A stretch of 52,525 nucleotides of DNA from Winogradskyella sp. (GTDB taxonomy: Bacteria; Bacteroidota; Bacteroidia; Flavobacteriales; Flavobacteriaceae). The notes under the pieces were generated by a model. That model made no database searches, had not been told where the DNA came from, and saw only the letters and a program-made list of their open reading frames with translations. Below are positions 42,622 to 51,042 of the stretch, piece by piece. The stretch's first letter is position 1. Every line of letters begins with the position of its first letter. The translations under genes were made by a program, and so were the position numbers. Location: NCBI RefSeq assembly GCF_013042245.1, contig NZ_JABDQL010000130.1, forward strand, positions 1-52,525, written 5' to 3'.

Positions 42622-43125
42622 ATGAAAAGATTTTTAAACTTATTGATAATTACAGTTTTAATAGTTTCATGTAATAACGAAACTAAGACTAGTGAAACAG
42701 AACAACAAATAGAAACTAAAGATATAGCCTACAATAGTTTTGGAGATAAAATTACCGATAGTGATGCACTGACATCGGAGCGAATGATGGTGCACTATGA
42801 GTCTATGAAAGTAGGCGATACGGTCAACGCAAAAATGAGAGGTACAATCTCGGAAGTATGTTCTAAAAAAGGATGTTGGATGAAGTTAGATATGGGAGAC
42901 GATAAGATTGTTCGTGTTACTTTTAAAGATTACGGTTTTTTTATGCCTTTAAATGCTACAGGAGAAGTGGTTGTAAATGGTAAGGCCTTTGTTTCAGAAA
43001 CGTCGGTTGATGATTTAAAGCATTACGCTGAAGATGCAGGTCAGTCTGCTAAAGAGATTGCTAAAATTACTGAGCCAGAACGAACATTTTCTTTCCTTGC
43101 AGATGGAGTGCTACTTAAACAATAG
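42622..43125 (+). CDS. DUF4920 lipoprotein
   Basis: This 167-residue protein has a signal and lipobox (IVSCNN). The DUF4920 body has YNSFGDKITDSDAL, KVGDTVNAKMRGTISEVCSKKGCWMKLDMGDDKIVRVTFKDYGFFMP and TGEVVVNGKAF. The CSKKGCWM pair of Cys is constant in the family. The domain is an OB-like beta fold of unknown function that I have seen near cytochromes. Here it overlaps the cytochrome-like gene by 23 bp, so they are coupled. Confidence 0.88.
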   Translation: MKRFLNLLIITVLIVSCNNETKTSETEQQIETKDIAYNSFGDKITDSDALTSERMMVHYESMKVGDTVNAKMRGTISEVCSKKGCWMKLDMGDDKIVRVTFKDYGFFMPLNATGEVVVNGKAFVSETSVDDLKHYAEDAGQSAKEIAKITEPERTFSFLADGVLLKQ

Positions 43126-43558
43126 ATTTAAGGTTTCTGCACTATTAATTTGTTTATTTTTTGTTTTAGGTTGTAAAGATAATGAAGAGCAAGCACAAGT
43201 TGATGAGAAAGAAACATTAGTGATGTACCAGCCATCAGAAATGGCTAAACTTATGAATGCCTTTTACGATTATAACCAATCGTTAAAAGCTTCGATTGTA
43301 AAGGGAGAATCCTTAAAGCCTATGCCAAAGGATTTTTTAAAAATCCATACAGCCCAAATGACAGATGCAAACGGTAGAAATGCAACTTTTCGAGGTTTCG
43401 CACCAGCATTTTTAAAGGCTCAACAAAATGTTTTAGATTCTTTATCACAAACAAATTTAAAATCTAGATATAATAATACAATCAATCTTTGTATAGCTTG
43501 CCATAAAACTGAATGTGTAGGTCCTATACCGAGAATTAAAAAATTATTGATTCAGTAG
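43103..43558 (+). CDS. c-type cytochrome-like lipoprotein
   Basis: This protein of about 151 residues starts at ATG 43103 (MECYLNNRFKVSALLICLFF), with a lipobox at VLGC. It has one CxxCH heme motif late (NLCIACHKTECVGPIPRIKKL). The long helical part before it (MAKLMNAFYDYNQSLKAS) and the CxxCH near the end suggest a four-helix (cytochrome c' or c556-like) fold. It is predicted to be in the periplasm, attached to a membrane. The upstream ATG at 43034 would place the signal deep in the protein, so I reject it. It overlaps the DUF4920 gene. Confidence 0.8.
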   Translation: MECYLNNRFKVSALLICLFFVLGCKDNEEQAQVDEKETLVMYQPSEMAKLMNAFYDYNQSLKASIVKGESLKPMPKDFLKIHTAQMTDANGRNATFRGFAPAFLKAQQNVLDSLSQTNLKSRYNNTINLCIACHKTECVGPIPRIKKLLIQ

Positions 43559-43561
43559 CTA

Positions 43562-44245
43562 TTGAAACGAAACATCATCACCACGGCTGATGGTTCTAAA
43601 ACCATACAGGTAGAAGATTGGAATGAACAATATCATTCCATACACGGTGCAATTAATGAAGCAAATCATGTGTTTTTAAAACATGGTTTGCTTTATTTTT
43701 ATTCAGAACTTATTTCAAAATCTTATCAAAACGAAATTAGTATTTTAGAAATCGGCTTTGGGACAGGTTTAAATGCTTTTTTAACACTAATTGAAGCTGA
43801 AAAGCAAAGTCTAAATATTAATTATGTAGGTGTAGAGGCATATCCTGTAAAAACTGAAGAGGTTGAAGCTTTAAATTATTCAGAATTAATTTCCGAAAAT
43901 TATGAGACTGAATTTGAAAAACTTCACAATTCACTGTGGGAGAAAAATTTAAGAATCACTGACCATTTTCAACTCAAAAAAGAAAAAAAATTCTTCAAAG
44001 ATATTACAGCGATTTCAGAGTTTGATATTGTGTATTTTGATGCGTTTGGAGCTCGTGTTCAACCTGATTTATGGACAGAAACGATTTTTAAAATCATGTA
44101 CAACGCTATGAAACCTAATAGTGTTTTAACTACTTATTCTGCTATGGGTAGTGCTCGGCGTGCTATGCAAGCTGTTGGCTTCGAGGTGCAAAGGTTAGAA
44201 GGACCACCCAATAAGCGTCACATGCTAAGAGCTATTAAACGTTAA
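43562..44245 (+). CDS. mnmD: tRNA 5-methylaminomethyl-2-thiouridine methyltransferase, stand-alone MnmD
   Basis: This 227-residue protein has MKRNIITTADGSKTIQVEDW, NEQYHSIHGAINEANHVFL, the SAM motif LEIGFGTGLNAFLT and the late YFDAFGARVQPDLWTE and TYSAMGSARRAMQAVGF. That is the MnmD half of MnmC, which methylates nm5s2U at tRNA position 34. It lacks the FAD-dependent MnmC1 domain, as is common outside gammaproteobacteria. The only start that keeps the conserved N-terminus is TTG at 43562, 3 bp after the previous stop. Confidence 0.92.
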   Translation: MKRNIITTADGSKTIQVEDWNEQYHSIHGAINEANHVFLKHGLLYFYSELISKSYQNEISILEIGFGTGLNAFLTLIEAEKQSLNINYVGVEAYPVKTEEVEALNYSELISENYETEFEKLHNSLWEKNLRITDHFQLKKEKKFFKDITAISEFDIVYFDAFGARVQPDLWTETIFKIMYNAMKPNSVLTTYSAMGSARRAMQAVGFEVQRLEGPPNKRHMLRAIKR

Positions 44246-44309
44246 AACTTAACTAAAGTCTTATTTCTAGCTTTTTAGCTCCCTTATCTTTGTTCAAAGA
44301 TTTAAACAT

Positions 44310-45221
44310 ATGAGGGTTTTAATTACAGGAGCTACAGGTTTAATTGGTCAAGAAATTGTTAAGCTTTGTCATGAAGAAGGTATAGCTGTTAATTACCTTA
44401 CCACCTCAAAATCGAAACTCCAAACTCAAGATAATTATAAAGGCTTTTATTGGAATCCTCAAAAAGGCGAAATTGATAAAGATTGTTTCAAAGGAGTTAA
44501 CTCTATAATAAACTTAGTTGGTGCATCAATATCTAAGCGTTGGACCGATGCTTATAAGAAAGAAGTATTAGAAAGCCGCACCAAAACTGCAGCGCTTCTT
44601 AAAAAAACAATAAATAAAAACAACTTTCCTGTTAAACAAGTTGTCTCTGCAAGCGCTATTGGGTTCTATCCATCATCGTTAACTAATTATTATGAAGAAG
44701 ATTTTGAAACGGTTTCAGATACTTTTCTAGGAGAAGTCGTCGAACAATGGGAGACGGCCGTAGATGCATTTACAACATCAGGAATAAATGTTTGCAAATT
44801 GAGAATAGGGTTAGTTTTATCGCAAAAAGGCGGTGCTTTACCAGAAATTATAAAACCCATGAAAATTGGTGCTGGTGCAGCTTTTGGTAGTGGAGAGCAA
44901 TGGCAGAGTTGGATACATATTGAAGATTTAGCAAGGTTATTTGTTTATGCCGCTAAACAAGACTTAACAGGTATTTATAATGCAGTAGCGCCAAACCCAG
45001 TAACAAATTCAGAACTGACAAAAACTGCTGCAACAGTACTTAGTCGCTCTTTGATTTTACCAAATATCCCCAAGTTTGCAATGAAATTAGTCTTAGGCGA
45101 AATGCATATTATCTTGTTCGAAAGCCAACGCGTAAGTTCTCAGAAAATTGAACAAGAAGGTTTCGATTTTAAGTATCATCATTTAAAACCAGCTTTACAA
45201 GATTTATTGGCTTTAAATTAA
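44310..45221 (+). CDS. TIGR01777-family epimerase (YfcH-like SDR)
   Basis: This 303-residue protein has the NAD(P)-binding motif ITGATGLIGQEIV (about 5-17). It then has GFYWNPQKGEID, NSIINLVGASISKRW, the SASAIGFYP region with the catalytic Tyr, and the DUF1731-like C-terminal part (VPGF-type LPNIPKFAMKLVLGEM). The family (YfcH, slr1223) has no settled substrate; the fold indicates a sugar-nucleotide epimerase relative. It is 64 bp after mnmD. Confidence 0.9.
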   Translation: MRVLITGATGLIGQEIVKLCHEEGIAVNYLTTSKSKLQTQDNYKGFYWNPQKGEIDKDCFKGVNSIINLVGASISKRWTDAYKKEVLESRTKTAALLKKTINKNNFPVKQVVSASAIGFYPSSLTNYYEEDFETVSDTFLGEVVEQWETAVDAFTTSGINVCKLRIGLVLSQKGGALPEIIKPMKIGAGAAFGSGEQWQSWIHIEDLARLFVYAAKQDLTGIYNAVAPNPVTNSELTKTAATVLSRSLILPNIPKFAMKLVLGEMHIILFESQRVSSQKIEQEGFDFKYHHLKPALQDLLALN

Positions 45222-45238
45222 GTTGAAGTCAAATTGTG

Positions 45239-46147
45239 TTATTGAATAGGAGCGAAGCACCAAGCCACAATTCTACTTATTTTTTGACCTTGCCCCATTT
45301 TAATAGTTTTAACTTTACTAGCATTGACCGTTTCTAAATGTTTGTAAATACTCTCAAGGTTTGAAGCTTTTGAAACCAAAGTTGTAAACCATTGACACTG
45401 TTTTGCAAAGTGTCTACTTTCAAAAATTAAATCTTTAATAAAACGCACTTCTCCACCTTTACACCACAGCTCATTATGTTGGCCACTAAAATTGAGAACT
45501 AATTTTTTGGTGTCCTTTCCTTTAAGGTTTTTTAGTTTTCGCATTGTAGCTTTTTTAGCATCTTCTGCTGAAGCATGAAAAGGAGGATTACATATTACAA
45601 AATCAATTTGTTCATCAGGCTTCAAAATACCCTTTAGCTTAAGTGCTTTGTTTTCTTGCAATCTTACAGCGATGTCATTTTCTAAAGCATTTTTAGATAT
45701 AATGACTTTGGCACAAGCAATAGCATTTTTGTCAATATCAGAACCTATAAATTGCCAGCCGTAAGTTTTATTTCCGATTAGTGGATATATACAATTAGCT
45801 CCTGTGCCAATATCAAGTGCCTTAATAGATGTATTAAAGGAAGTGTCTTCAATTAAATCGGCGATGTAATGAATATAATCTGCTCGGCCAGGAATTGGAG
45901 GACATAAGTGTTGTGTTGGGATATCCCAATAATCAATATTATAATGATATTTAAGTAATGCTGTGTTGAGTACTCTTACGGCGTTAGGATTAAAAAAGTC
46001 AATAGATAAATTACCGTACTTATTTGGCTTTACAAAAGGTTTTAGCTCTTTAGAATGCTCTACTAAAACATTAAAGTCATAGCGTCCGTGATGTTTGCTT
46101 CTTGAATGAAGCTTAGATGTTGCTGATGGTTGCGTTTTCTTTTTCAA
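45239..46147 (-). CDS. rlmF: 23S rRNA (adenine-1618-N6)-methyltransferase
   Basis: This 302-residue protein has RlmF features: LHSRSKHHGRYDFNVLVEHS, YNIDYWDIPTQHLCPPIPGR, the SAM motif ALDIGTGANCIYP (about 110-122) and the N6-adenine motif ICNPPFHASAEDA (NPPF 187-190). It methylates A1618 of the large rRNA. The length matches the E. coli protein. The next gene upstream on the other strand starts 8 bp away, so the promoters overlap. Confidence 0.94.
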   Translation of the reverse strand: MKKKTQPSATSKLHSRSKHHGRYDFNVLVEHSKELKPFVKPNKYGNLSIDFFNPNAVRVLNTALLKYHYNIDYWDIPTQHLCPPIPGRADYIHYIADLIEDTSFNTSIKALDIGTGANCIYPLIGNKTYGWQFIGSDIDKNAIACAKVIISKNALENDIAVRLQENKALKLKGILKPDEQIDFVICNPPFHASAEDAKKATMRKLKNLKGKDTKKLVLNFSGQHNELWCKGGEVRFIKDLIFESRHFAKQCQWFTTLVSKASNLESIYKHLETVNASKVKTIKMGQGQKISRIVAWCFAPIQ

Positions 46148-46154
46148 AATTTAG

Positions 46155-46442
46155 TTGCACATGTTTCTATCTAGTCCCAAATCTAAGCATAATTTTTGGC
46201 GTCTCACATTAGATTTCTTTGGGTTTGTTCTTAGGAATTTAACGGCAATAGGATATCTATATATGAGTGATTTTCTCTTGTCTTTTTTTATTATAGAAGC
46301 AGTGGTATATGCACCGTACTTTTTTGTTATTTCTTTTTCATGTGTCTATCTCATCGGGAGTAAGCGGCATATCTTTAAAAATAGTTTTTGTTTTAGGGTT
46401 ATCACTTTTTCATTAGTAGTGATTAAAAGTAAATTAAGTTAA
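46155..46442 (+). CDS. possible hydrophobic hypothetical protein
   Basis: This 95-residue frame has two hydrophobic parts (FFGFVLRNLTAIGYLYM and IEAVVYAPYFFVISFSCVYL) and ends in VITFSLVVIKSKLS. It matches no family I know. The start is 8 bp from the rlmF start on the opposite strand. Codon use is rich in Phe, Leu and Ser, as expected from chance in AT-rich DNA. It may be a real small membrane protein or a spurious frame; I lean toward spurious. Confidence 0.25.
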   Translation: MHMFLSSPKSKHNFWRLTLDFFGFVLRNLTAIGYLYMSDFLLSFFIIEAVVYAPYFFVISFSCVYLIGSKRHIFKNSFCFRVITFSLVVIKSKLS

Positions 46443-46487
46443 GAAAAAGTAAACACTATAGCTAAAATTAACATTCTTATAAAAAGA

Positions 46488-46517
46488 AAAACCACTTTGA
46501 TTTTATAAAGTGGTTTT
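46488..46517 (-). terminator. terminator of htpG
   Basis: AAAACCACTTT and AAAGTGGTTTT form an 11-bp stem 38 bp after the htpG stop. Confidence 0.8.
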
Positions 46518-46554
46518 ACTTATATGCAAGTGAGATACTAAAAAATACTTTTGA

Positions 46555-48465
46555 TTACTTTATCATATCATAGCTTCGTTTAATAAAATTTGTCAATTCT
46601 TCGCCCTTTAAGAGACCTTGTGATAAACGTGCTAAGTCTAGACTTTGATTAATTAAACGCTCTTGTTTTTTCTTTGTTTTGGTATTCAAAATCTCACCAA
46701 CCAATTCATGGTTTGTATTAACTACAAGATTGTACATTTCTGGCATATTTTGCATACCAAACATACCACCGCCACCAGTTTGTTGCATCTCTTTCATACG
46801 ACGCATAAACTCAGGTTGTGTAATCATAAATGGAGATGCACTACTATCCATAGCTTCTAGCTGTACCATAAATTTTTCAGAAGGTACTACTTCTTTTAAA
46901 AGTTCGTCTAGAGATTTCTTTTCGTCATCAGATAATTTTGAAATCGTAGTCTCCTCTTTTTTAATGAGGTTATCAATATGATCTGCATCAACACGAGCAA
47001 AAGAAATATTTTCTTTAGATGTTTCTAACTTTTGCATTAAGTGCGAAACGATTGGAGAGTCTAACAATAAGACTTCGTAATCTTTATTTTTAGCAGCTTC
47101 GATATAGGCGTGTTGCTCATCTTTATTAGACGCATAAAGAATCACCATTTTATCATCCTTATCTGTTTGTTTAGCTTTTATAGCATTGGTCAACTCTTCG
47201 AAGGTGTAATATTTACCATCAACTGTTGGGTATAAGGCGAAAGCATCTGCTTTTTCGAAGAATTTTTCTTCAGAAAGCATTCCGTATTCTATTACAATTT
47301 TGATATCATTCCATTTAGCTTCAAAATCTTCGCGATTATTGTTGAATAATGACTTCAACTTATCTGCTACTTTACGCGTGATGTATGATGAAATTTTCTT
47401 CACTGCGCCATCTGCTTGCAAATAACTACGAGAAACATTCAAGGGAATATCTGGCGAATCAATAACACCGCGAAGCATAGTTAAAAATTCAGGTACTATA
47501 CCCTCTACATTATCTGTTACAAATACTTGATTTTGGTATAATTGAATTTTATCCTTTTGAATTTGCATATCCGAACTCATCTTTGGGAAATACAAAATAC
47601 CTGTTAAATTAAAAGGATAATCAACATTCAAGTGAATGTTAAATAATGGCTCTTCAAACTGCATTGGATACAATTCTCTGTAGAAGTTTTTATAATCATC
47701 TGCTTCTAAATCTGCTGGCTGTTTTGTCCATGCGGGATTAGGATTGTTGATAATCTCGTCTACAGTAATCTGTTTGTGTGGCTCAGTAGTTTCTTTACCA
47801 TCCTTATCTTTTGTAGTTTTTGGAGTAAAGTCTGGGTCATTAATTTCTTTGGTGCCAAATTTAATTGGCACAGGCATAAATTTATTATACTTATTTAAAA
47901 GCTCTCTAATTCTACTGTCTTCTAAAAATTCAGTCGAATCCTCTGCGATATGAAGAATAATCTCTGTTCCTCTATCGGTTTTATCAGCTTCCTCTAAAGT
48001 AAATTCCGGAGAACCGTCACATGTCCAGTGCGCTGCAGGAGTATCTGTGTGTGATTTAGTAATGATTTCTACCTTATCTGCCACCATAAATGCAGAATAG
48101 AATCCTAATCCAAAATGACCAATAATTCCTGAATCTTTAGCAGAGTCTTTGTACTTGTCTAAAAATTCTTCAGCGCCAGAAAATGCAACTTGGTTAATGT
48201 ATTTTTCAACTTCTTCTGCTGTCATACCTAAACCTTGGTCAATGATGTGAAGCTTTTTTGCATCGTTATCAATCTTTACTTCAATCTGAGGATTGCCGTA
48301 CTCAACTTTGGATTCTCCAATATTAGTTAAGTGTTTTAGTTTAAGTGTCGCGTCTGTCGCATTACTTATTAACTCACGAAGAAAGATTTCGTGGTCACTA
48401 TACAAGAATTTTTTAATTAACGGGAAAATGTTTTCTACCGATACATTAATGTTTCCTTTTGTCAT
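46555..48465 (-). CDS. htpG: molecular chaperone HtpG (Hsp90)
   Basis: This 636-residue protein is a complete bacterial Hsp90. It has the GHKL ATPase domain (FLRELISNATDATLKLK, IIDQGLGMTAEEVEKYI, GHFGLGFYSAFMVADKVE), the middle domain (LTGILYFPKMSSDMQIQKDKIQLYQNQVFV, IDSPDIPLNVSRSYLQ) and a C-terminal dimerisation domain. Compared with E. coli HtpG it has a short charged insert (TKDKDGKETTEP) between the N and middle domains. It is cytoplasmic, ATP-driven and heat-inducible in most bacteria. It is monocistronic, with a clear terminator. Confidence 0.97.
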   Translation of the reverse strand: MTKGNINVSVENIFPLIKKFLYSDHEIFLRELISNATDATLKLKHLTNIGESKVEYGNPQIEVKIDNDAKKLHIIDQGLGMTAEEVEKYINQVAFSGAEEFLDKYKDSAKDSGIIGHFGLGFYSAFMVADKVEIITKSHTDTPAAHWTCDGSPEFTLEEADKTDRGTEIILHIAEDSTEFLEDSRIRELLNKYNKFMPVPIKFGTKEINDPDFTPKTTKDKDGKETTEPHKQITVDEIINNPNPAWTKQPADLEADDYKNFYRELYPMQFEEPLFNIHLNVDYPFNLTGILYFPKMSSDMQIQKDKIQLYQNQVFVTDNVEGIVPEFLTMLRGVIDSPDIPLNVSRSYLQADGAVKKISSYITRKVADKLKSLFNNNREDFEAKWNDIKIVIEYGMLSEEKFFEKADAFALYPTVDGKYYTFEELTNAIKAKQTDKDDKMVILYASNKDEQHAYIEAAKNKDYEVLLLDSPIVSHLMQKLETSKENISFARVDADHIDNLIKKEETTISKLSDDEKKSLDELLKEVVPSEKFMVQLEAMDSSASPFMITQPEFMRRMKEMQQTGGGGMFGMQNMPEMYNLVVNTNHELVGEILNTKTKKKQERLINQSLDLARLSQGLLKGEELTNFIKRSYDMIK

Positions 48466-48580
48466 GATATTTTAATTTTATTGCTTCTGCATGAGCAGAA
48501 ATAAGAATTATGATATTTATTTTTACTTATTTTTAGTATTCAAATAAAATACCAAGTCTGTATCAATGACAAGTTGACAT

Positions 48581-48617
48581 AAAAAAAACCATTCATATTT
48601 ATGAATGGCTTTTTTTT
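48581..48617 (-). terminator. terminator after the S9 peptidase remnant
   Basis: CCATTCAT and ATGAATGG pair around ATTT, with long A- and T-runs outside. It is a leftover of the dead gene. Confidence 0.6.
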
Positions 48618-48632
48618 GATCTGTTTTTAAAT

Positions 48633-49444
48633 TTACTTTCCTTTTACCTTAGACTTTTTATTTTCAATCTTCTTTTCTTCTTTCATTTTGTTTTTCACGT
48701 GCTTATCTAACCACTGGTCTTGTTCCCAAAGCATATGCATAATAGATTCTTTAGCTCTATAGCCATGACTTTCTTTTGGTAACATAACCAATCTCACAGG
48801 TGCGCCAAGACCTTTAAGGGCATTAAAATACCGTTCACTTTGCAATGGATAAGTTCCAGAATTATTATCTGCCACACCATGAATAAGAAGTAAAGGGGTT
48901 TTCATTTTATCGGCATGCATAAAAGGTGACATATTATAATAGATCTCTGACGCTTCCCAATAGCTGCATTGATACTGGCATCTGTTAACTTTTTTACCGA
49001 GCCAGAATTTACATCTAAAATCCAGACTTCAACGCCCTTATTGGTAGTGTTTAAGCAGGCCATCGTACTTTCATCTGGAGACCATCTAAAACCTCAAAGT
49101 CTAGGGTTTTCTGGTAGTCAAGTAACCTGCTTTACAACTTTTTGAGATGTTTTTTAACTTTAAAATTACTATAAAACGTTGTTCTACTCCCTATATTAGT
49201 TACAGGGTTAATACGTAAATCTGCAAGTCTCATTTTCGGTTTCAGAAAGTTCAGCAATATATTTATACTGGTTTCTGTAAATAAGAACCATGTTTTGGCC
49301 TTTACTGTCAATTTGTACATCTGGTGCTAAATCAACATCTGCTAGTTCAAGGATTTCATCAGAAGGTGTCTGATACGTTAAACTCGTCTGAGCATAACTT
49401 GCACATATGAAAAGTGCTAGACAAAAATTTAGACTGTTTTTTAT
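48633..49444 (-). pseudogene. S9 (prolyl oligopeptidase-like) peptidase with large internal deletion
   Basis: The minus strand starts with KNSLNFCLALFICASYAQTS (signal peptide, its ATG now ATA) and LTYQTPSDEILELADV, and reaches KYIAELSETE. It then continues in other frames (LADLRINPVTNIGSRTTFYS, DESTMACLNTTNKGVEVWIL) with several lesions. Just after TDASIN near 48975 it jumps to YWEASEIYYNMSPFMHADKM, which in intact relatives lies over 500 residues later. The last part has LLLIHGVADNNSGTYPLQSE and KESHGY, with the Asp and His of the hydrolase triad; the Ser is lost in the deletion. The open stretch 48633-48932 is only the C-terminus. Confidence 0.8.
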
Positions 49445-49560
49445 GATAGTGAAAATGCTTTTTTATCGTTTATACAATTGTTAAAATTAAACCATGCCAT
49501 TGGCTTTTTAGAATACTATGCATGCATAACGAATAGACTTTCCTATAGCCTTTAAATGGT

Positions 49561-49568
49561 TAAATTTG
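49561..49568 (+). promoter_or_regulatory. -7 box (TAAATTTG) of the fabH-like gene
   Basis: The box matches TAnnTTTG, 22 bp before the ATG at 49591. Confidence 0.5.
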
Positions 49569-49590
49569 TATTTCCTCTTAAAAATAAATT

Positions 49591-50601
49591 ATGTACAATT
49601 CAAAAATTATAGGCTTAGGCAAATATGTCCCAGATAATGTGGTCACAAATGATGATTTATCCAAACTCATGGACACCAATGATGAGTGGATTACCGAGCG
49701 TACTGGAATTAAAGAACGTCGTTGGGTCAAAAATGGTGATGGTAATACAACTGCTACCATGGGCGTTAAAGCTGCAAAGCAAGCTATCGAGCGAGCAGGC
49801 TTACATAAAGACGATATTGACTTCATAATTTTTGCAACGCTTAGTCCAGACATGTATTTTCCTGGTCCAGGCGTACAAGTTCAACATGCATTAGATATAA
49901 AAACTGTTGGTGCTTTAGACGTACGTAATCAATGTTCTGGTTTTGTATATGCACTTTCTGTTGCCGATAATTTTATAAAAACGGGTATGTATAAAAATGT
50001 GCTTGTTATTGGTAGTGAATTACATAGTCATGGGTTAGACAAAACAACACGTGGACGTGGTGTTACCGTAATATTTGGAGATGGAGCAGGAGCGGCTGTT
50101 TTAACTAGAGAAGAAGACACAAGCAAAGGTGTTTTATCAACGCATTTGCATTCTCAAGGAGAACATGCAGAAGAATTGGTTTTAGTTGCTCCGGGTATGG
50201 GAAAACGTTGGGTTAATGATATTTTGGCGGATAACGACCCTAGTGACGAAAGTTACTTTCCGCATATGAACGGCCAATTTGTATTTAAAAATGCAGTAGT
50301 TCGCTTTAGCGAAGTAATCATGGAAGGCTTAATGAAAAATAAATTAAGCAAAGAAGATATAGATATGTTAATTCCGCATCAAGCTAATTTACGTATTGCA
50401 CAATTTATACAGCGAAAATTCGGGTTAAGTGATGACCAAGTGTATAACAATATTATGCGCTATGGGAATACTACAGCAGCATCAATACCTATTGCTTTAA
50501 CTGAAGCTTGGGAAGAAGGTAAGATTAAAGAAGGAGATAACGTTGTTTTAGCTGCTTTTGGTAGCGGATTTACTTGGGGAAGTGTCATTATTAAGTGGTA
50601 A
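49591..50601 (+). CDS. fabH: 3-oxoacyl-ACP synthase III (KAS III)
   Basis: This 336-residue protein has the thiolase-fold Cys-His-Asn triad: Cys115 in VRNQCSGFVYALSV, His in IPHQANLRIAQF (about 262) and Asn in YGNTTAASIPIAL (about 293). The N-terminal KIIGLGKYVPDNVVTNDDLS and ITERTGIKERRW segments are typical. It condenses a starter acyl-CoA with malonyl-ACP to begin fatty-acid synthesis; in Bacteroidota branched starters are usual. It stands alone, not next to plsX or rpmF, so it may be a second paralogue rather than the housekeeping copy. Confidence 0.93.
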   Translation: MYNSKIIGLGKYVPDNVVTNDDLSKLMDTNDEWITERTGIKERRWVKNGDGNTTATMGVKAAKQAIERAGLHKDDIDFIIFATLSPDMYFPGPGVQVQHALDIKTVGALDVRNQCSGFVYALSVADNFIKTGMYKNVLVIGSELHSHGLDKTTRGRGVTVIFGDGAGAAVLTREEDTSKGVLSTHLHSQGEHAEELVLVAPGMGKRWVNDILADNDPSDESYFPHMNGQFVFKNAVVRFSEVIMEGLMKNKLSKEDIDMLIPHQANLRIAQFIQRKFGLSDDQVYNNIMRYGNTTAASIPIALTEAWEEGKIKEGDNVVLAAFGSGFTWGSVIIKW

Positions 50602-50621
50602 TATGAAAAATTAAAAACTAT

Positions 50622-50650
50622 AAAAGCCGAAACGGGAGTTTCGGCTTTTT
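50622..50650 (+). terminator. terminator of fabH
   Basis: AAAAGCCGAAAC and GTTTCGGCTTTT form a 12-bp stem around GGGA, followed by T. From here to 50940 the DNA is AT-rich and I see no gene. Confidence 0.85.
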
Positions 50651-50946
50651 CTGCTATTAACCAACTTTAACTAACACTATGTTATAACTAAGATATATAA
50701 CATTAATTACTTAAAACTTATCTATTATATAGACGTAAACGTTTATCTTTTATTGCAAACTTTAACTTCTGGTTAACAAAAAAATCCAAAAGCGGACAAC
50801 TTTTCGATTTTACTATATCTAATGCTCTAGTTTGTTTTATGTTTTGAAGACTAACTCAAATAATTGTAAACTATAATTAGTTATAGCGTAAGTCGTTATG
50901 ATATTTATAGCATTACAAAATTAGTGATCAAACAGTGTGCCAAATA

Positions 50947-50976
50947 AAAACCCGAAGTAATTTTACTTTGGGTTTT
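50947..50976 (-). terminator. terminator downstream of the outer-membrane barrel gene
   Basis: AAAACCCGAAGTAA and TTACTTTGGGTTTT pair with one mismatch, about 65 bp after the stop of the barrel gene on the minus strand. Confidence 0.6.
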
Positions 50977-51042
50977 CGTTTTAATAACCTAACACTAACA
51001 CTAACCATCAACTATTAAGAAAGGCTACTAAAATAAAATTGT

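Noticed and set aside
46155-46442. Confident membrane protein call for this frame
   Set aside because: No family match and composition fits chance in AT-rich DNA; it is listed with low confidence only.
48633-48932. Stand-alone 99-residue hydrolase
   Set aside because: It is the C-terminus of the deleted S9 peptidase, which lacks the catalytic Ser and a proper start.
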